Shown: positions 1 through 8,076 of the stretch, one piece after another | Position numbering within the stretch: the stretch's first letter is position 1 | Layout of the letters: every line of letters starts with the position of its first letter | DNA from: Bacilli bacterium | GTDB lineage: Bacteria; Bacillota_I; Bacilli_A; RF39; UBA660 | Length of the DNA: 64,000 bases | NCBI GenBank assembly: GCA_017484065.1 | Contig: JAFUTX010000021.1 | Location: 1 to 64,000, forward strand | Reading direction: 5' to 3' | Notes under the pieces: model-generated | The model's database searches: none | What the model saw: only the letters and a program-made list of their open reading frames with translations | What the model was told of the DNA's origin: nothing | Program-made: the position numbers and the translations under genes

Positions 1-49
1 ATTAAAAAAATATAAAAATATATTGTTATCAGCCGAAAAAAATGATAGC

Positions 50-80
50 AAAAAAATTGAACACCAAAATAGTGTTCAAT
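50..80 (-). terminator. Hairpin with T-run on the minus strand
   Basis: A perfect 9-bp stem pairs 56-64 with 72-80 around a 7-base loop. Read on the minus strand it is followed by seven T (complement of 50-56), the form of an intrinsic terminator. No minus-strand gene lies directly to its right, so it may act as a backstop for a left-hand gene or end a small RNA. Confidence 0.5.
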
Positions 81-139
81 CCCTTTATTTATCTAATGAC
101 TTTTAAAAATTACTCCCCACTAAATCGCGGAGAACCAAT

Positions 140-167
140 ACTAATGATTAATTTCATTAGTTTTTTT
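140..167 (+). terminator. Plus-strand intrinsic terminator
   Basis: An 8-bp stem pairs 140-147 with 154-161 around a 6-base loop, followed by a run of T to 167. It probably ends transcription coming from the left of the window. Confidence 0.55.
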
Positions 168-201
168 GTTTATTAGTATAAAAATATTAAAAAAATTGTA
201 A

Positions 202-236
202 TTTTTAGGGGAGATTACGATTTTTTTGACTATATA
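202..236 (+). promoter_or_regulatory. AGGGGA box upstream of the rpn gene
   Basis: TTTTTAGGGGA at 202-212 is followed 18 bases later by TATATA (231-236). Nearly the same arrangement occurs on the minus strand upstream of dnaG (38055-38088) and of the ABC ATPase gene (63109-63143). It could be an unusual promoter or a regulator site; there is no recognised match. Confidence 0.3.
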
Positions 237-294
237 TATTAGTGAAGGGGGCAATTATTAAACTTGATAAAAATATACAGCAAAGGAGATACCA

Positions 295-1239
295 ATGAAA
301 ACAAGTTTAGTTAATGGTGAACTATCAAGAATAGATAGTTATATATTAAAAGGATTTAAAAAGAGGGATAAGTTCCCTATAGTTAGTGATATTATGTTTC
401 ATACAATGTTTAATGAAACTAGAAAAAAATATGTATGTTACTTTATATCATTAGTAACACAGATTAATTATAATGATATTTATGAAAAAATAATATTCTT
501 AAACAGTTTAATGGATAAAACATATTATCATGAACCGAAGAAAACTGTTGATTTGGTATGTCAAATTGATAAGTTAATTATTAATATAGAGATGAATAAT
601 TCTTATACTTTAAGTATATTAGAAAGAAATATAGAGTATGCTAATGATTTATATAAAAGTAAGAGAATAATAGGAGACAAAAAATATAAATATGCAGATA
701 TACTACAAATAAACATAAACAACTTTACAATAAGCAATAATCGTGATACTATATCTATGGAATATACATTAGGAAACAAAGATGAGATTTATTCAGATAA
801 AATAAAATATATAAATATATATTTGCCAAATATAAGGAGGAAGTTTAAAAGTAATAAAAAATTAACTGAATTAGAAAAGTTGATGATAGTATTTAATGAA
901 CATAAATCTAAAAGATTAGAAAAATTAATAGAAGGGAATGAAATAATGATGGATTTTTATAATGAGGCAATCGAAACAAGTAGAGGAGATATTATATATG
1001 GATTATATGATAAAGAAAAACTAGAAGAATTTTTATATATTAATTCAATAGATGACGCTGATAAAAGAGGTGAAAAGCGAGGTTTTGAACGTGGTGAAAA
1101 AATCGGAATAGAACAAGGTAAAAATACAGCAAGGATAGAAATAGCAAAAGATATGTTAAAAGATACACAAGATTTAAGTTATATTGCTAAATTAACCAAA
1201 TTACCAATAAAAGAAATTAAAAAAATAGCTAAAGGATAA
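295..1239 (+). CDS. Rpn-family PD-(D/E)XK nuclease / putative transposase
   Basis: A 314-residue protein of the Rpn/YhgA family (PD-(D/E)XK nuclease 'transposase' family). The N-terminal two thirds hold the nuclease core: an early Asp in the VDLVCQID segment and the INIEMNN segment, the family's E-x-[QN] active-site strand. The C-terminal third is charged and carries RGxERGEK repeats, then a short predicted helix-turn-helix-like tail. Family members act as DNA nucleases that raise recombination and, in E. coli, as toxic antiphage proteins. The start ATG has a clear AAAGGAG site 8 bases upstream. An in-frame Met-Met pair at codons 218-219 (946-951) has a GAAGGGA stretch before it and could start a short C-terminal product. 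The gene directly downstream repeats this C-terminal region. Confidence 0.85.
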   Translation: MKTSLVNGELSRIDSYILKGFKKRDKFPIVSDIMFHTMFNETRKKYVCYFISLVTQINYNDIYEKIIFLNSLMDKTYYHEPKKTVDLVCQIDKLIINIEMNNSYTLSILERNIEYANDLYKSKRIIGDKKYKYADILQININNFTISNNRDTISMEYTLGNKDEIYSDKIKYINIYLPNIRRKFKSNKKLTELEKLMIVFNEHKSKRLEKLIEGNEIMMDFYNEAIETSRGDIIYGLYDKEKLEEFLYINSIDDADKRGEKRGFERGEKIGIEQGKNTARIEIAKDMLKDTQDLSYIAKLTKLPIKEIKKIAKG

Positions 1240-1560
1240 TAAAAAAGGAGTGGTATATTTATGGATTTTGGAACAGAACCAGTGATAACAAGTAGAGGAG
1301 ATATTATATATGGACTATATGATAAAGAAAAACTAGAAGAATTTTTATATACTAATTCTATAGATGATGCTGATAAAAGAGGATTCGAACGTGGTGAAAA
1401 GAGAGGCTTTGAACGTGGTGAAAAAATTGGAATAGAACGAGGCAAAAATACAGCAAGGATAGAAATAGCAAAGGATATGTTAAAAGATACACAAGATTTA
1501 AGTTATATTGCTAAATTAACCAAATTACCAATAAAAGAAATTAAAAAGTTAATAAAATAA
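946..1560 (+). repeat. Tandem duplication of the rpn 3' end
   Basis: Bases from about 949 to 1239 recur almost base for base at 1261-1560. Identity is high over codons for GDIIYGLYDKEKLEEFL and over the last 40 codons. The second copy carries one more RGFE unit in the charged repeat and a different final few codons. The duplication begins at an internal Met of the first gene, and the second copy has its own ribosome binding site. Confidence 0.85.
1261..1560 (+). CDS. Stand-alone C-terminal Rpn fragment, possible antitoxin
   Basis: A 99-residue protein that matches the last ~97 residues of the preceding nuclease and lacks the nuclease core altogether. It starts with MDF, as does the possible internal start of the long gene, and has its own AAAAGGAG site 9 bases before the ATG, 21 bases after the upstream stop. 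In E. coli, rpn genes make a short C-terminal protein from an internal start that neutralises the full-length toxin (Zhong and co-workers). Here the short form seems to have become a separate gene. The alternative is a truncated second rpn copy; the intact frame and good start site argue that it is expressed. Confidence 0.65.
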   Translation: MDFGTEPVITSRGDIIYGLYDKEKLEEFLYTNSIDDADKRGFERGEKRGFERGEKIGIERGKNTARIEIAKDMLKDTQDLSYIAKLTKLPIKEIKKLIK

Positions 1561-1614
1561 AAAAGTAAAACGTTATATTACTGATTAAGTAAGATTATTA
1601 TCCTTTTTTTGCTC

Positions 1615-1642
1615 TTGTAAATTTTTATAAATATTGTATAAT
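1615..1642 (+). promoter_or_regulatory. Sigma-A-type promoter
   Basis: TTGTAA (1615-1620) and TATAAT (1637-1642) are separated by 16 bases and lie 35 bases before the preferred ATG at 1677. Confidence 0.6.
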
Positions 1643-1676
1643 ACATTTAATTTAAATGAAATGGGGAGTTAAAGGT

Positions 1677-2291
1677 ATGACAAAGGAAGAACTAAATAAT
1701 TTAAAGTATATAATTAATAATGCTAGTATTATGGAATTAGAAACATTAAAAGAATTAATTCAAAATAGATTGAATATTAAAAATGATAAGGAATGGCTTG
1801 TACAACATAAACATATTTTAGGTCAAGAGTTAGTATCTTATATCGAGGATAATGTAAGCAGGGAAAGATTAAGAACATTCCATAAAAATAGATTTATATA
1901 CGGAGTTATGCTTACTAAAGGTATTGTTTATCCGAATACTCCTAAAGTTTATGATGTAATAGGAATTGATGTAGATAAATTAATTAGCCAAAAGGGTGTA
2001 GGGAAAACCCAAATAAAAATATTGGAGGATATTTTAAATAAAGATAATTTATCGATGTATTATAAGTTAGATGAAGAGGATTTAAAAGATTTTACTGTTA
2101 CTTGTAATGATAATACTAAACTTGATAAATATATTGCCTTATATGATAGTTTAATTGATCAAGTTGCAACTTTAATTAATATGAGATATTCAGTTAATAG
2201 CGATTATTATAAGAGACTAAACTTTATCACACAAGAAATAGCTAAAGAAGAAATTAATTTAAGAGTAAAAGAGAAGAAATTGAAGCAATAA
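1677..2291 (+). CDS. Unknown protein with possible helix-hairpin-helix segment
   Basis: A 204-residue soluble protein I do not recognise. I prefer the ATG at 1677 to the in-frame ATG at 1656, because GGGGAG lies 8 bases before the former and a good promoter ends at 1642. Residues ~90-130 (IDVDKLISQKGVGKTQIKILEDIL and following) resemble the helix-hairpin-helix of the RNA polymerase alpha C-terminal domain, which might mean nucleic-acid or protein binding; this is a weak impression. The C-terminus is a charged helix. There are no membrane segments or cysteine clusters. Confidence 0.6.
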   Translation: MTKEELNNLKYIINNASIMELETLKELIQNRLNIKNDKEWLVQHKHILGQELVSYIEDNVSRERLRTFHKNRFIYGVMLTKGIVYPNTPKVYDVIGIDVDKLISQKGVGKTQIKILEDILNKDNLSMYYKLDEEDLKDFTVTCNDNTKLDKYIALYDSLIDQVATLINMRYSVNSDYYKRLNFITQEIAKEEINLRVKEKKLKQ

Positions 2292-2294
2292 TTA

Positions 2295-2323
2295 TTGTTA
2301 ATTTTTCTTCTTTTTGTTATACT
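2295..2323 (+). promoter_or_regulatory. Promoter of the CapA-like gene
   Basis: TTGTTA (2295-2300), 17 bases, TATACT (2318-2323). Transcription from here gives a leader of ~17 bases that includes the GGAGAG ribosome binding site. A second TATAAT at 2329-2334 lies too close to the start to leave that site in the message. Confidence 0.6.
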
Positions 2324-2346
2324 TGAACTATAATGGAGAGTGTGTT

Positions 2347-3555
2347 ATGGCGAAGAAGAAAAAAAGAAGAGTTAGATTAAGTTTTACTGGTAAATTACTT
2401 GTATTTTTAATCATCTTAGCTGCTATTTTAGTTGGATATAATACTTTAAGTTATAAATTTAATAGTAATGGCAACAGTAATAGTATAATTAAAAGTAAGA
2501 GTAGTAAAAGTGTAATTAAAGAAGAAAAAGAGAAGGTTTATACCTTAAAATTATTAGGTACAGGTGATGGATTAGTTCATTCTAATGTCTTTAAAGCATT
2601 TCATAAAAATGGAGTTTATGATTTTACTCCAGCTGTTTCTTTAATTAAACAATATATTAAAGAAAATAAATATGATTTAGCTTACTACAACCAAGAAACT
2701 GTTTTTGGAGGGGAAGAAATTGGTTATTCTGGGTATCCGCTATTTAATACTCCAAGTGAATATGGTGATGCAATGATAGATGCTGGATTTAATATGGTAT
2801 CACTTGCTACTAATCACTCATTAGATAGAGGGTTAAAAGGCGGATTAAATAGTGTAGCATATTGGAAAGAAAAGAAAGATGTTCTATCAAACGGAATGGC
2901 TGATAGCGAAGAAATGCGCAATGATTTTATTATTAAAGAGAAAAATAATATTAAATATACAATGTTATCTTATACTGTATCTACTAATGGTATAAATGTA
3001 CCGAGTGGTAGTTCATATATTCTAAATGTTTATGATAAAGAGCAAGTTAAGAAAGATATTGAAGCAGTAAGAGATAAAGTAGATGTATTAATTGTGGCAA
3101 TGCATTGGGGTGTTGAATATACAAATGCAGAAATAGCAGAACAAAGAGAAATGGCTAAATATTTAGCTAGCTTAAATGTAGATATAGTATTAGGTAATCA
3201 CCCTCATGTTATTGAGCCTTATGAGAAAATAGATAATACTCATGTATTCTATTCACATGGTAATTTCTTGTCAAATCAACCTGATGAGAACACTAAAATA
3301 GGTTTACTTAGTGGTATGACTATTACTAAAACTGTTAAAGGAAATGAAAGCAAAGTTGAAATAGGTGATATAACATCTGAGTTAATATATACTTATAGCT
3401 ATGATGTTACTGGAGCTAATGCCACTTATTTAGTTGTACCATTTAGTTATATGCATGATGAAAAATATTTAAAAAATTATAAAACTGTTTTTGAAAAATA
3501 TAAAAAGATAATGCAAAAATATGATGAAAATCTAAATGTAATAGACGCGGGTTAA
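2347..3555 (+). CDS. CapA-family membrane-anchored metallophosphatase-like protein
   Basis: A 402-residue protein with a short Lys/Arg-rich cytoplasmic end, one membrane anchor (~13-33) and an external PGA_cap/CapA domain. The metallo-phosphoesterase motifs are clear: GTGDGLVHSN near the start of the domain, then ATNHSLDRG, AMHWGVEY, LGNHPHVIEP and YSHGNF. CapA proteins help synthesise, export or attach poly-gamma-glutamate, and homologues in non-capsulated species are general envelope phosphoesterases. No capB/capC neighbours are present, so a capsule role is unproven. The start at 2347 is chosen because GGAGAG lies 6 bases before it; in-frame codons upstream fall inside the promoter. It is followed by a terminator and sits before the transpeptidase gene. 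Confidence 0.85.
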   Translation: MAKKKKRRVRLSFTGKLLVFLIILAAILVGYNTLSYKFNSNGNSNSIIKSKSSKSVIKEEKEKVYTLKLLGTGDGLVHSNVFKAFHKNGVYDFTPAVSLIKQYIKENKYDLAYYNQETVFGGEEIGYSGYPLFNTPSEYGDAMIDAGFNMVSLATNHSLDRGLKGGLNSVAYWKEKKDVLSNGMADSEEMRNDFIIKEKNNIKYTMLSYTVSTNGINVPSGSSYILNVYDKEQVKKDIEAVRDKVDVLIVAMHWGVEYTNAEIAEQREMAKYLASLNVDIVLGNHPHVIEPYEKIDNTHVFYSHGNFLSNQPDENTKIGLLSGMTITKTVKGNESKVEIGDITSELIYTYSYDVTGANATYLVVPFSYMHDEKYLKNYKTVFEKYKKIMQKYDENLNVIDAG

Positions 3556-3583
3556 CACTAATAACTTACTTATTAGTGTTTTT
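3554..3583 (+). terminator. Terminator after the CapA-like gene
   Basis: A perfect 11-bp stem (3554-3564 with 3570-3580), 5-base loop, then T. It overlaps the stop codon and abuts the -35 of the next promoter. Confidence 0.75.
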
Positions 3584-3585
3584 GC

Positions 3586-3614
3586 TTGAAAGAAATTATT
3601 AAATATTCTATAAT
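3586..3614 (+). promoter_or_regulatory. Promoter of the transpeptidase gene
   Basis: TTGAAA (3586-3591), 17-base spacer, TATAAT (3609-3614): a close sigma-A consensus 24 bases before the ATG at 3638. Confidence 0.7.
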
Positions 3615-3637
3615 TATTATAGTTGGGAGCAAGTTTT

Positions 3638-5749
3638 ATGAAAGCTAAAAAGACTAAAGCTGTTGTTAAAGTTAATTTTTTTGCAGTCTTAATAGTGATT
3701 GTTATGTTTATATTAATAATTGCTAAGCTTTCGTATGTTGTTTTAAGTGAGAAAGTTGATGGAATAGATTTAACTAAATTTGCCGATAGCCGTAATACTG
3801 TTGAAAAAACTTTATATGCTTCTCGTGGATCTATATATGATAAAAATGGGGAAATACTAGCACAAAGTGTTAATTCCTATACTGTAGTAGCATATTTATC
3901 TAGTAGTAGAACAAAAGATGAAGAAAAACCACAACATGTTGTAGATAAAGAAAACACAGCTAAACTACTTGCACCACTCCTTAATATGAGTGAAGAAAGA
4001 ATAATTACTTTACTTAGTAAAGACGCTTATCAAGTTGAACTTGGTCCTGGTGGTAGAAATATTAGTGAATTAAAAAAGAAAAAGATAGAAGAATTAAATT
4101 TACCAGGTATAGATTTTACTATTAATACCAAAAGATATTATAAAATGGGTACTTTTGCTTCATATGTCATTGGTTATGCTAAAGAAAATGAAGATGGTGG
4201 CATTGAAGGTGAAATGGGAATTGAAGAGTACTATAATGAAAAATTAAAAGGTACTAATGGTAAAAAAACATATCAAAAAGATGCTTATGGTTACCAAATG
4301 CCTAATGCTCCATATTATATTGAACCGGCATCGCCTGGAAATGATATTTATTTAACGATCGATAGTAATATTCAACTATTTGCCGAAAATGCTATTTCGA
4401 AAGTTGAAAAAAATGGTAATTTTACATGGATGACTTTCTCAATTATGGATGCTAAAACTGGAGCTATTGTTGCTAGTGCTACTAGTCCTAATTTTAATTT
4501 AAATAAATTAGAAACATTAAAAAGTTATTTAAATCCTTTAGTTTCGTATCAATATGAACCAGGATCTACTATGAAGATATTCTCATTTATGGCTGCTATG
4601 GAAAATGGTGTATATAATGGTTCTGAAAAATATGAATCTGGTAAAATAGATGTAGCAGATGTAACAATAAAAGATTTTAACAATGTTGGTTTTGGTGTTA
4701 TTGATTTTGATACAGGTTTTGCTTATTCTTCAAATGTAGCTGCTACTAAATTAGGATTGAAATTAGGTGTCAAAAGATTAAAAAGTTTTTATAATGATTT
4801 AGGCTTTGGCAGCAAAACCGGAGTTGATTTACCTGGTGAATTAGCTGGACAAATCAATTTCACTTATCAATCAGAATTAGCAACTGCATCATTTGGGCAA
4901 GGTATTACTACAACTCCAATTCAAAATTTACAAGCATTATCTGTATTAGCTAATGATGGGGAATTATTGCAACCTTATATAGTAGATAAAATGGTAGATA
5001 GTGAAGGGAATGTTGTTTATCAATCACAAAGGAAGTCTTTAGGCAAAAAAGTTAGCAGTGAAACTGTAAGTAAAATGACTGGTTTGCTTCATAAAGCAGT
5101 TTATGATAGTATAACTACTAATAAATATTATCAAGCTAAAACAGTTACTTTAATTGGTAAAACTGGTACGGCTCAAATACCATCTGATAAAGGGGGATAT
5201 TTAACTGGTGAAACTAACTATATAAAAAGTTTTGCTGGTTTATTTCCTGAAGAAGATCCTAAATATGTAATTTATGTATCAGTAAAACAATATGATGGCC
5301 ATATTATGGGACTTACAACTCCGATTGTTGAAGCTGTTGATGATATTGCTAATTATGCTAATATATCAACTACAGTGACACAAAAGGATAATAATAAGAT
5401 AGCTAAAGTTGATAATTATTTAAATCAACCAATAAATGTGGTAACGACTTTAATTGAACAAAAAGGATTAGTTCCTATTGTGATGGGTAATGGTAGTTTT
5501 GTAATAAATAATTATCCTAATAAAGATAGCCAAGTTGTTTTAGGTAGTAAAGTATTCTTGCTTACTAATGGAAGTTTAATTAATATGTTAGATTTAAATG
5601 GGTGGAGTAAGAGTGACGTATTAACTTATTGTAATATGTTAAGCATTAAATGTAATTTAAATGGTAATGGTTATGCTTTTAGTCAAAGTATAGCAGGTGG
5701 CTCAGAGATTAATAAAGATACAGTTGTAGATATTAATTTTACTAAATAG
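3638..5749 (+). CDS. Class B penicillin-binding protein with PASTA domains
   Basis: A 703-residue peptidoglycan DD-transpeptidase (FtsI/Pbp2x/SpoVD group). There is one N-terminal membrane anchor (~12-34), a dimerisation domain opened by the typical SRGSIYDKNGEILA segment, and a transpeptidase domain with all three active-site motifs: S310-T-M-K313, S364-S-N366 and K508-T-G510. Two C-terminal PASTA modules (~585-645 and ~650-703) would bind uncrosslinked peptidoglycan or muropeptides. It cross-links septal or cortex peptidoglycan outside the membrane, working with an FtsW/SpoVE-type glycosyltransferase such as the one at 59.8 kb. ATG 3638 follows GGGAGC by 9 bases. SpoVD or a division PBP cannot be told apart here. 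Confidence 0.92.
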   Translation: MKAKKTKAVVKVNFFAVLIVIVMFILIIAKLSYVVLSEKVDGIDLTKFADSRNTVEKTLYASRGSIYDKNGEILAQSVNSYTVVAYLSSSRTKDEEKPQHVVDKENTAKLLAPLLNMSEERIITLLSKDAYQVELGPGGRNISELKKKKIEELNLPGIDFTINTKRYYKMGTFASYVIGYAKENEDGGIEGEMGIEEYYNEKLKGTNGKKTYQKDAYGYQMPNAPYYIEPASPGNDIYLTIDSNIQLFAENAISKVEKNGNFTWMTFSIMDAKTGAIVASATSPNFNLNKLETLKSYLNPLVSYQYEPGSTMKIFSFMAAMENGVYNGSEKYESGKIDVADVTIKDFNNVGFGVIDFDTGFAYSSNVAATKLGLKLGVKRLKSFYNDLGFGSKTGVDLPGELAGQINFTYQSELATASFGQGITTTPIQNLQALSVLANDGELLQPYIVDKMVDSEGNVVYQSQRKSLGKKVSSETVSKMTGLLHKAVYDSITTNKYYQAKTVTLIGKTGTAQIPSDKGGYLTGETNYIKSFAGLFPEEDPKYVIYVSVKQYDGHIMGLTTPIVEAVDDIANYANISTTVTQKDNNKIAKVDNYLNQPINVVTTLIEQKGLVPIVMGNGSFVINNYPNKDSQVVLGSKVFLLTNGSLINMLDLNGWSKSDVLTYCNMLSIKCNLNGNGYAFSQSIAGGSEINKDTVVDINFTK

Positions 5750-5780
5750 AATTACTAATTAATTTTAGTAATTTTTTTTA
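5750..5780 (+). terminator. Terminator after the transpeptidase gene
   Basis: A 9-bp stem (5750-5758 with 5765-5773), 6-base loop, followed by T to about 5779. Confidence 0.7.
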
Positions 5781-5848
5781 TATTACAACCCTAATTCGAC
5801 AATATCTTCATAACTTATATGATATAACATAATTGGGTGATATATTTT

Positions 5849-6277
5849 ATGAAAAAAGTTCTAATTACAATTTTAGTAGCAGTATTAGTAGGTTCTCTTT
5901 TTGCAGTTTATGTTTTTAAAAATATTGAAGAAGGAATTGCTTTAACTACTTCTAATAATGAAGTAACCGCATTCCAGGTAGGAGTGTTCTCTAACTATGA
6001 TAACGCTTTAAAACAAGCAAATAATTTTAAAAGTAGTATTGTAGTTCATGACGATAATTATTATCGCGTATTTATTGCGATGTATCATGATGAAAAGATT
6101 ATAAAATTAATGCAAGATTATTATCAAGATATTTCCATTTATTTAAAAAGAATTAGTGTAAGCGATGAATTCTTAACTAAGTTAGCTAAATATGAGTCAT
6201 TAATTAATACTAGTAAATTAGATAATTATGATGAAGTAAATCAAAGTATACTAAATGAATATAATAAAACTAAATAA
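5849..6277 (+). CDS. Membrane-anchored SPOR-like protein
   Basis: A 142-residue protein with an N-terminal membrane anchor (~3-23) and a compact external domain. The segment starting TAFQVGVFSNYDNALKQA and ending YYRVFIAMYHDE has the strand-helix-strand look of a SPOR domain, which binds denuded peptidoglycan at division or engulfment septa. The ATG at 5849 is preferred to one at 5837 because GGGTGA lies ~10 bases upstream of it. It sits directly before mreC and may belong to the same envelope or sporulation cluster. Confidence 0.6.
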   Translation: MKKVLITILVAVLVGSLFAVYVFKNIEEGIALTTSNNEVTAFQVGVFSNYDNALKQANNFKSSIVVHDDNYYRVFIAMYHDEKIIKLMQDYYQDISIYLKRISVSDEFLTKLAKYESLINTSKLDNYDEVNQSILNEYNKTK

Positions 6278-6339
6278 GGTTATAGTTTTTATAAGTTAGG
6301 GAATAATAATAGAAGAATTTTAGAATGGTGTGATTATAC

Positions 6340-7017
6340 ATGGAAAAGTTCAAAATTAATTCTATTATTTTTTTAATATTACTATTTATTATTATTTTTA
6401 AAGATAGTGGATATTATTTAATGAATAAGTATTCTAAGTTAGATGATATAGCTAAAAGTATTGATATTAGTGATAATACTTATTATGAAACGGAATATAA
6501 TAAAGTATTAAACTTATATAACATAAAAGAATCTCCCCAATATGATTATGTATTTTCTAAGGTTATATATCGCAATATCTATAACTATTATAATGAAATA
6601 ACTATCTTAAAAGGTAGTAAGGAAGGTATAAAAGAAAAACAAGCAGTAGTCAATCAAGATGGTTTAATAGGTGTAGTTGATAAAGTATATAAACATAGTA
6701 GTAAAGTTAATTTAATAACTAATAAAGACATTAATGTCTCAGTTAAGATAAATAACACATATGGAGTTTTAAGAGTAGATAAAAATAATAATTTAATAGT
6801 AGATAGTATTACTAATTATGATAATGTTTTAGTGGGGGATTATATTTATACATCTGGTATAGGTAACTTACCAGCTAATATATATATTGGTAAAGTAGGT
6901 AAAATTGAATCAACTAATAATGGTATTGAGAAAAAAATAATATTAGATAAGCAAATTGACTTTAGTAATATTGATTATGTAGCAATACTTAGTAAAGTAG
7001 GAGATGCTAATGAATAG
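6340..7017 (+). CDS. mreC: Rod-shape protein MreC
   Basis: A 225-residue MreC, slightly shorter than the usual 270-300. It has one N-terminal membrane segment (~8-24), a short coiled-coil-like stretch and the external beta-barrel core with ITILKGSKEGIKEKQAVVN and GLIGVVDKVYKHSSKVNLIT, typical of the family. MreC scaffolds the elongation machinery outside the membrane. Identification rests on these core motifs plus the adjacent mreD, whose start overlaps the end of this gene. mreB is not in the window. Confidence 0.85.
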   Translation: MEKFKINSIIFLILLFIIIFKDSGYYLMNKYSKLDDIAKSIDISDNTYYETEYNKVLNLYNIKESPQYDYVFSKVIYRNIYNYYNEITILKGSKEGIKEKQAVVNQDGLIGVVDKVYKHSSKVNLITNKDINVSVKINNTYGVLRVDKNNNLIVDSITNYDNVLVGDYIYTSGIGNLPANIYIGKVGKIESTNNGIEKKIILDKQIDFSNIDYVAILSKVGDANE

Positions 7018-7438
7018 TCTACTTTCCTTATTATTTTTAATTATAGATATATTTATATATAATTTAACACCATATCACACCTATCTTTTTTTAGTTAGTT
7101 TAACATTATATCGAAAAAAAGATTATTTTCCTATTTTAGTATTAGGTTTATTAATTGATTTAGTAATTGCTCATACCTATGTTTTAAATGCATTAATCTT
7201 ACTGTTTTTATTCTATCTAAGTAAAAAGGTCTTTAAAATTAGAAACAAGAAAATAATGCCTTTTATAGGGCTAAATAGCTTTTATTGTTTCTTTTATTGT
7301 ACAATTATTTATATTATATTTAATCACATTAATATAGAAATATTTATATATACTTTATTAAGTGATTATCTATTAAACTTAATATTTTGGTTAATTAGTT
7401 ATAATTTAATACGTAAACGCATAAGAATTAATAGGTGA
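7010..7438 (+). CDS. mreD: Rod-shape protein MreD
   Basis: A 142-residue, very hydrophobic protein with four or five membrane segments, the size and profile of MreD, an integral partner of MreC. I start it at the second ATG (7010), since GGAG sits immediately before the first ATG (7004) and at proper distance from the second. Its first 8 bases overlap mreC, suggesting translational coupling. Sequence conservation in MreD is low, so context carries much of the call. Confidence 0.75.
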   Translation: MNSLLSLLFLIIDIFIYNLTPYHTYLFLVSLTLYRKKDYFPILVLGLLIDLVIAHTYVLNALILLFLFYLSKKVFKIRNKKIMPFIGLNSFYCFFYCTIIYIIFNHINIEIFIYTLLSDYLLNLIFWLISYNLIRKRIRINR

Positions 7439-7446
7439 TAATAATA

Positions 7447-8076
7447 ATGGTTGAATCAATAGATGCAGTAACAAGAAGAATTAAAAATAAAAGACATAAT
7501 TATGTAGTTAAAGATCAAAAGAGTAGTAATATAAATATAAGTAATCTATTTTCAAGGATATTACTCTCAATTATATTCTTTTTTGCAAGTGCAATTTTTA
7601 TTAACTATTCTAATGCTAATAAAAAAATATTTGAAAAATATATATTTACTGATTCTCTATCTTTTCAAAAATTTCAAAATATTTATAATAGATATTTTGG
7701 CAATATAATTCCTAAATATGATAACAAGAAAACTGCTGCTGTATTTAGTGATGCTACAACAAATATAGAAAAGACCAAATACTATGATGGGGTAATGTTA
7801 AAATATCCGACTAATCAAGCCATTAATACTTTAAAAAGTGGTATAGTAGTATTTAGTGGTGAAAAAGATAATTATGGAAATGTAATTATTATTCAAGGTA
7901 TTGATGGAGCAGATATTTGGTATGGTAATATAAGTAATCCAAATGTAAACTTATATGATTATGTTGAAGCTAATTCAATAATTGGAGAAACTACAGATAA
8001 TACTACTTATGTTGTAATAAGTAAGGGTGGGGTATATATAGATTATGATGAATACCTTAAACAAATTAAAAGTTAA
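7447..8076 (+). CDS. SpoIVFA-like LytM-fold membrane protein
   Basis: A 209-residue protein: a basic cytoplasmic end, one membrane segment (~38-56) and an external domain whose last ~90 residues (LKSGIVVFSGEKDNYGNVIIIQ and onward) match a degenerate M23/LytM fold without metal-binding His residues. That, together with its place directly before the SpoIVFB-like protease and after mreCD, matches Bacillus SpoIVFA, which holds SpoIVFB inactive until SpoIVB cleaves it. AGGTGA lies 9 bases before ATG 7447; the GTG at 7435 is part of that site. A general cell-wall M23-like protein is the alternative. Confidence 0.7.
   Translation: MVESIDAVTRRIKNKRHNYVVKDQKSSNINISNLFSRILLSIIFFFASAIFINYSNANKKIFEKYIFTDSLSFQKFQNIYNRYFGNIIPKYDNKKTAAVFSDATTNIEKTKYYDGVMLKYPTNQAINTLKSGIVVFSGEKDNYGNVIIIQGIDGADIWYGNISNPNVNLYDYVEANSIIGETTDNTTYVVISKGGVYIDYDEYLKQIKS

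Larger units (their letters stand above)
1..294. other. Intergenic region with two hairpins and an AGGGGA box
   Basis: No gene is visible in these 294 bases. They hold a minus-strand terminator-like hairpin, a plus-strand terminator-like hairpin and a promoter-like box, listed separately. The coding strand of any gene to the left cannot be told from this window. Confidence 0.5.

Noticed and set aside
1179-1445. An 88-residue minus-strand frame over the rpn duplication
   Set aside because: It lies wholly opposite two well supported genes, mirrors their codon pattern and has no start signals.
295-1560. An insertion sequence built on the 'transposase' name of the rpn family
   Set aside because: No terminal inverted repeats or target-site duplication flank it, and Rpn proteins are now understood as nucleases not tied to classical IS ends.
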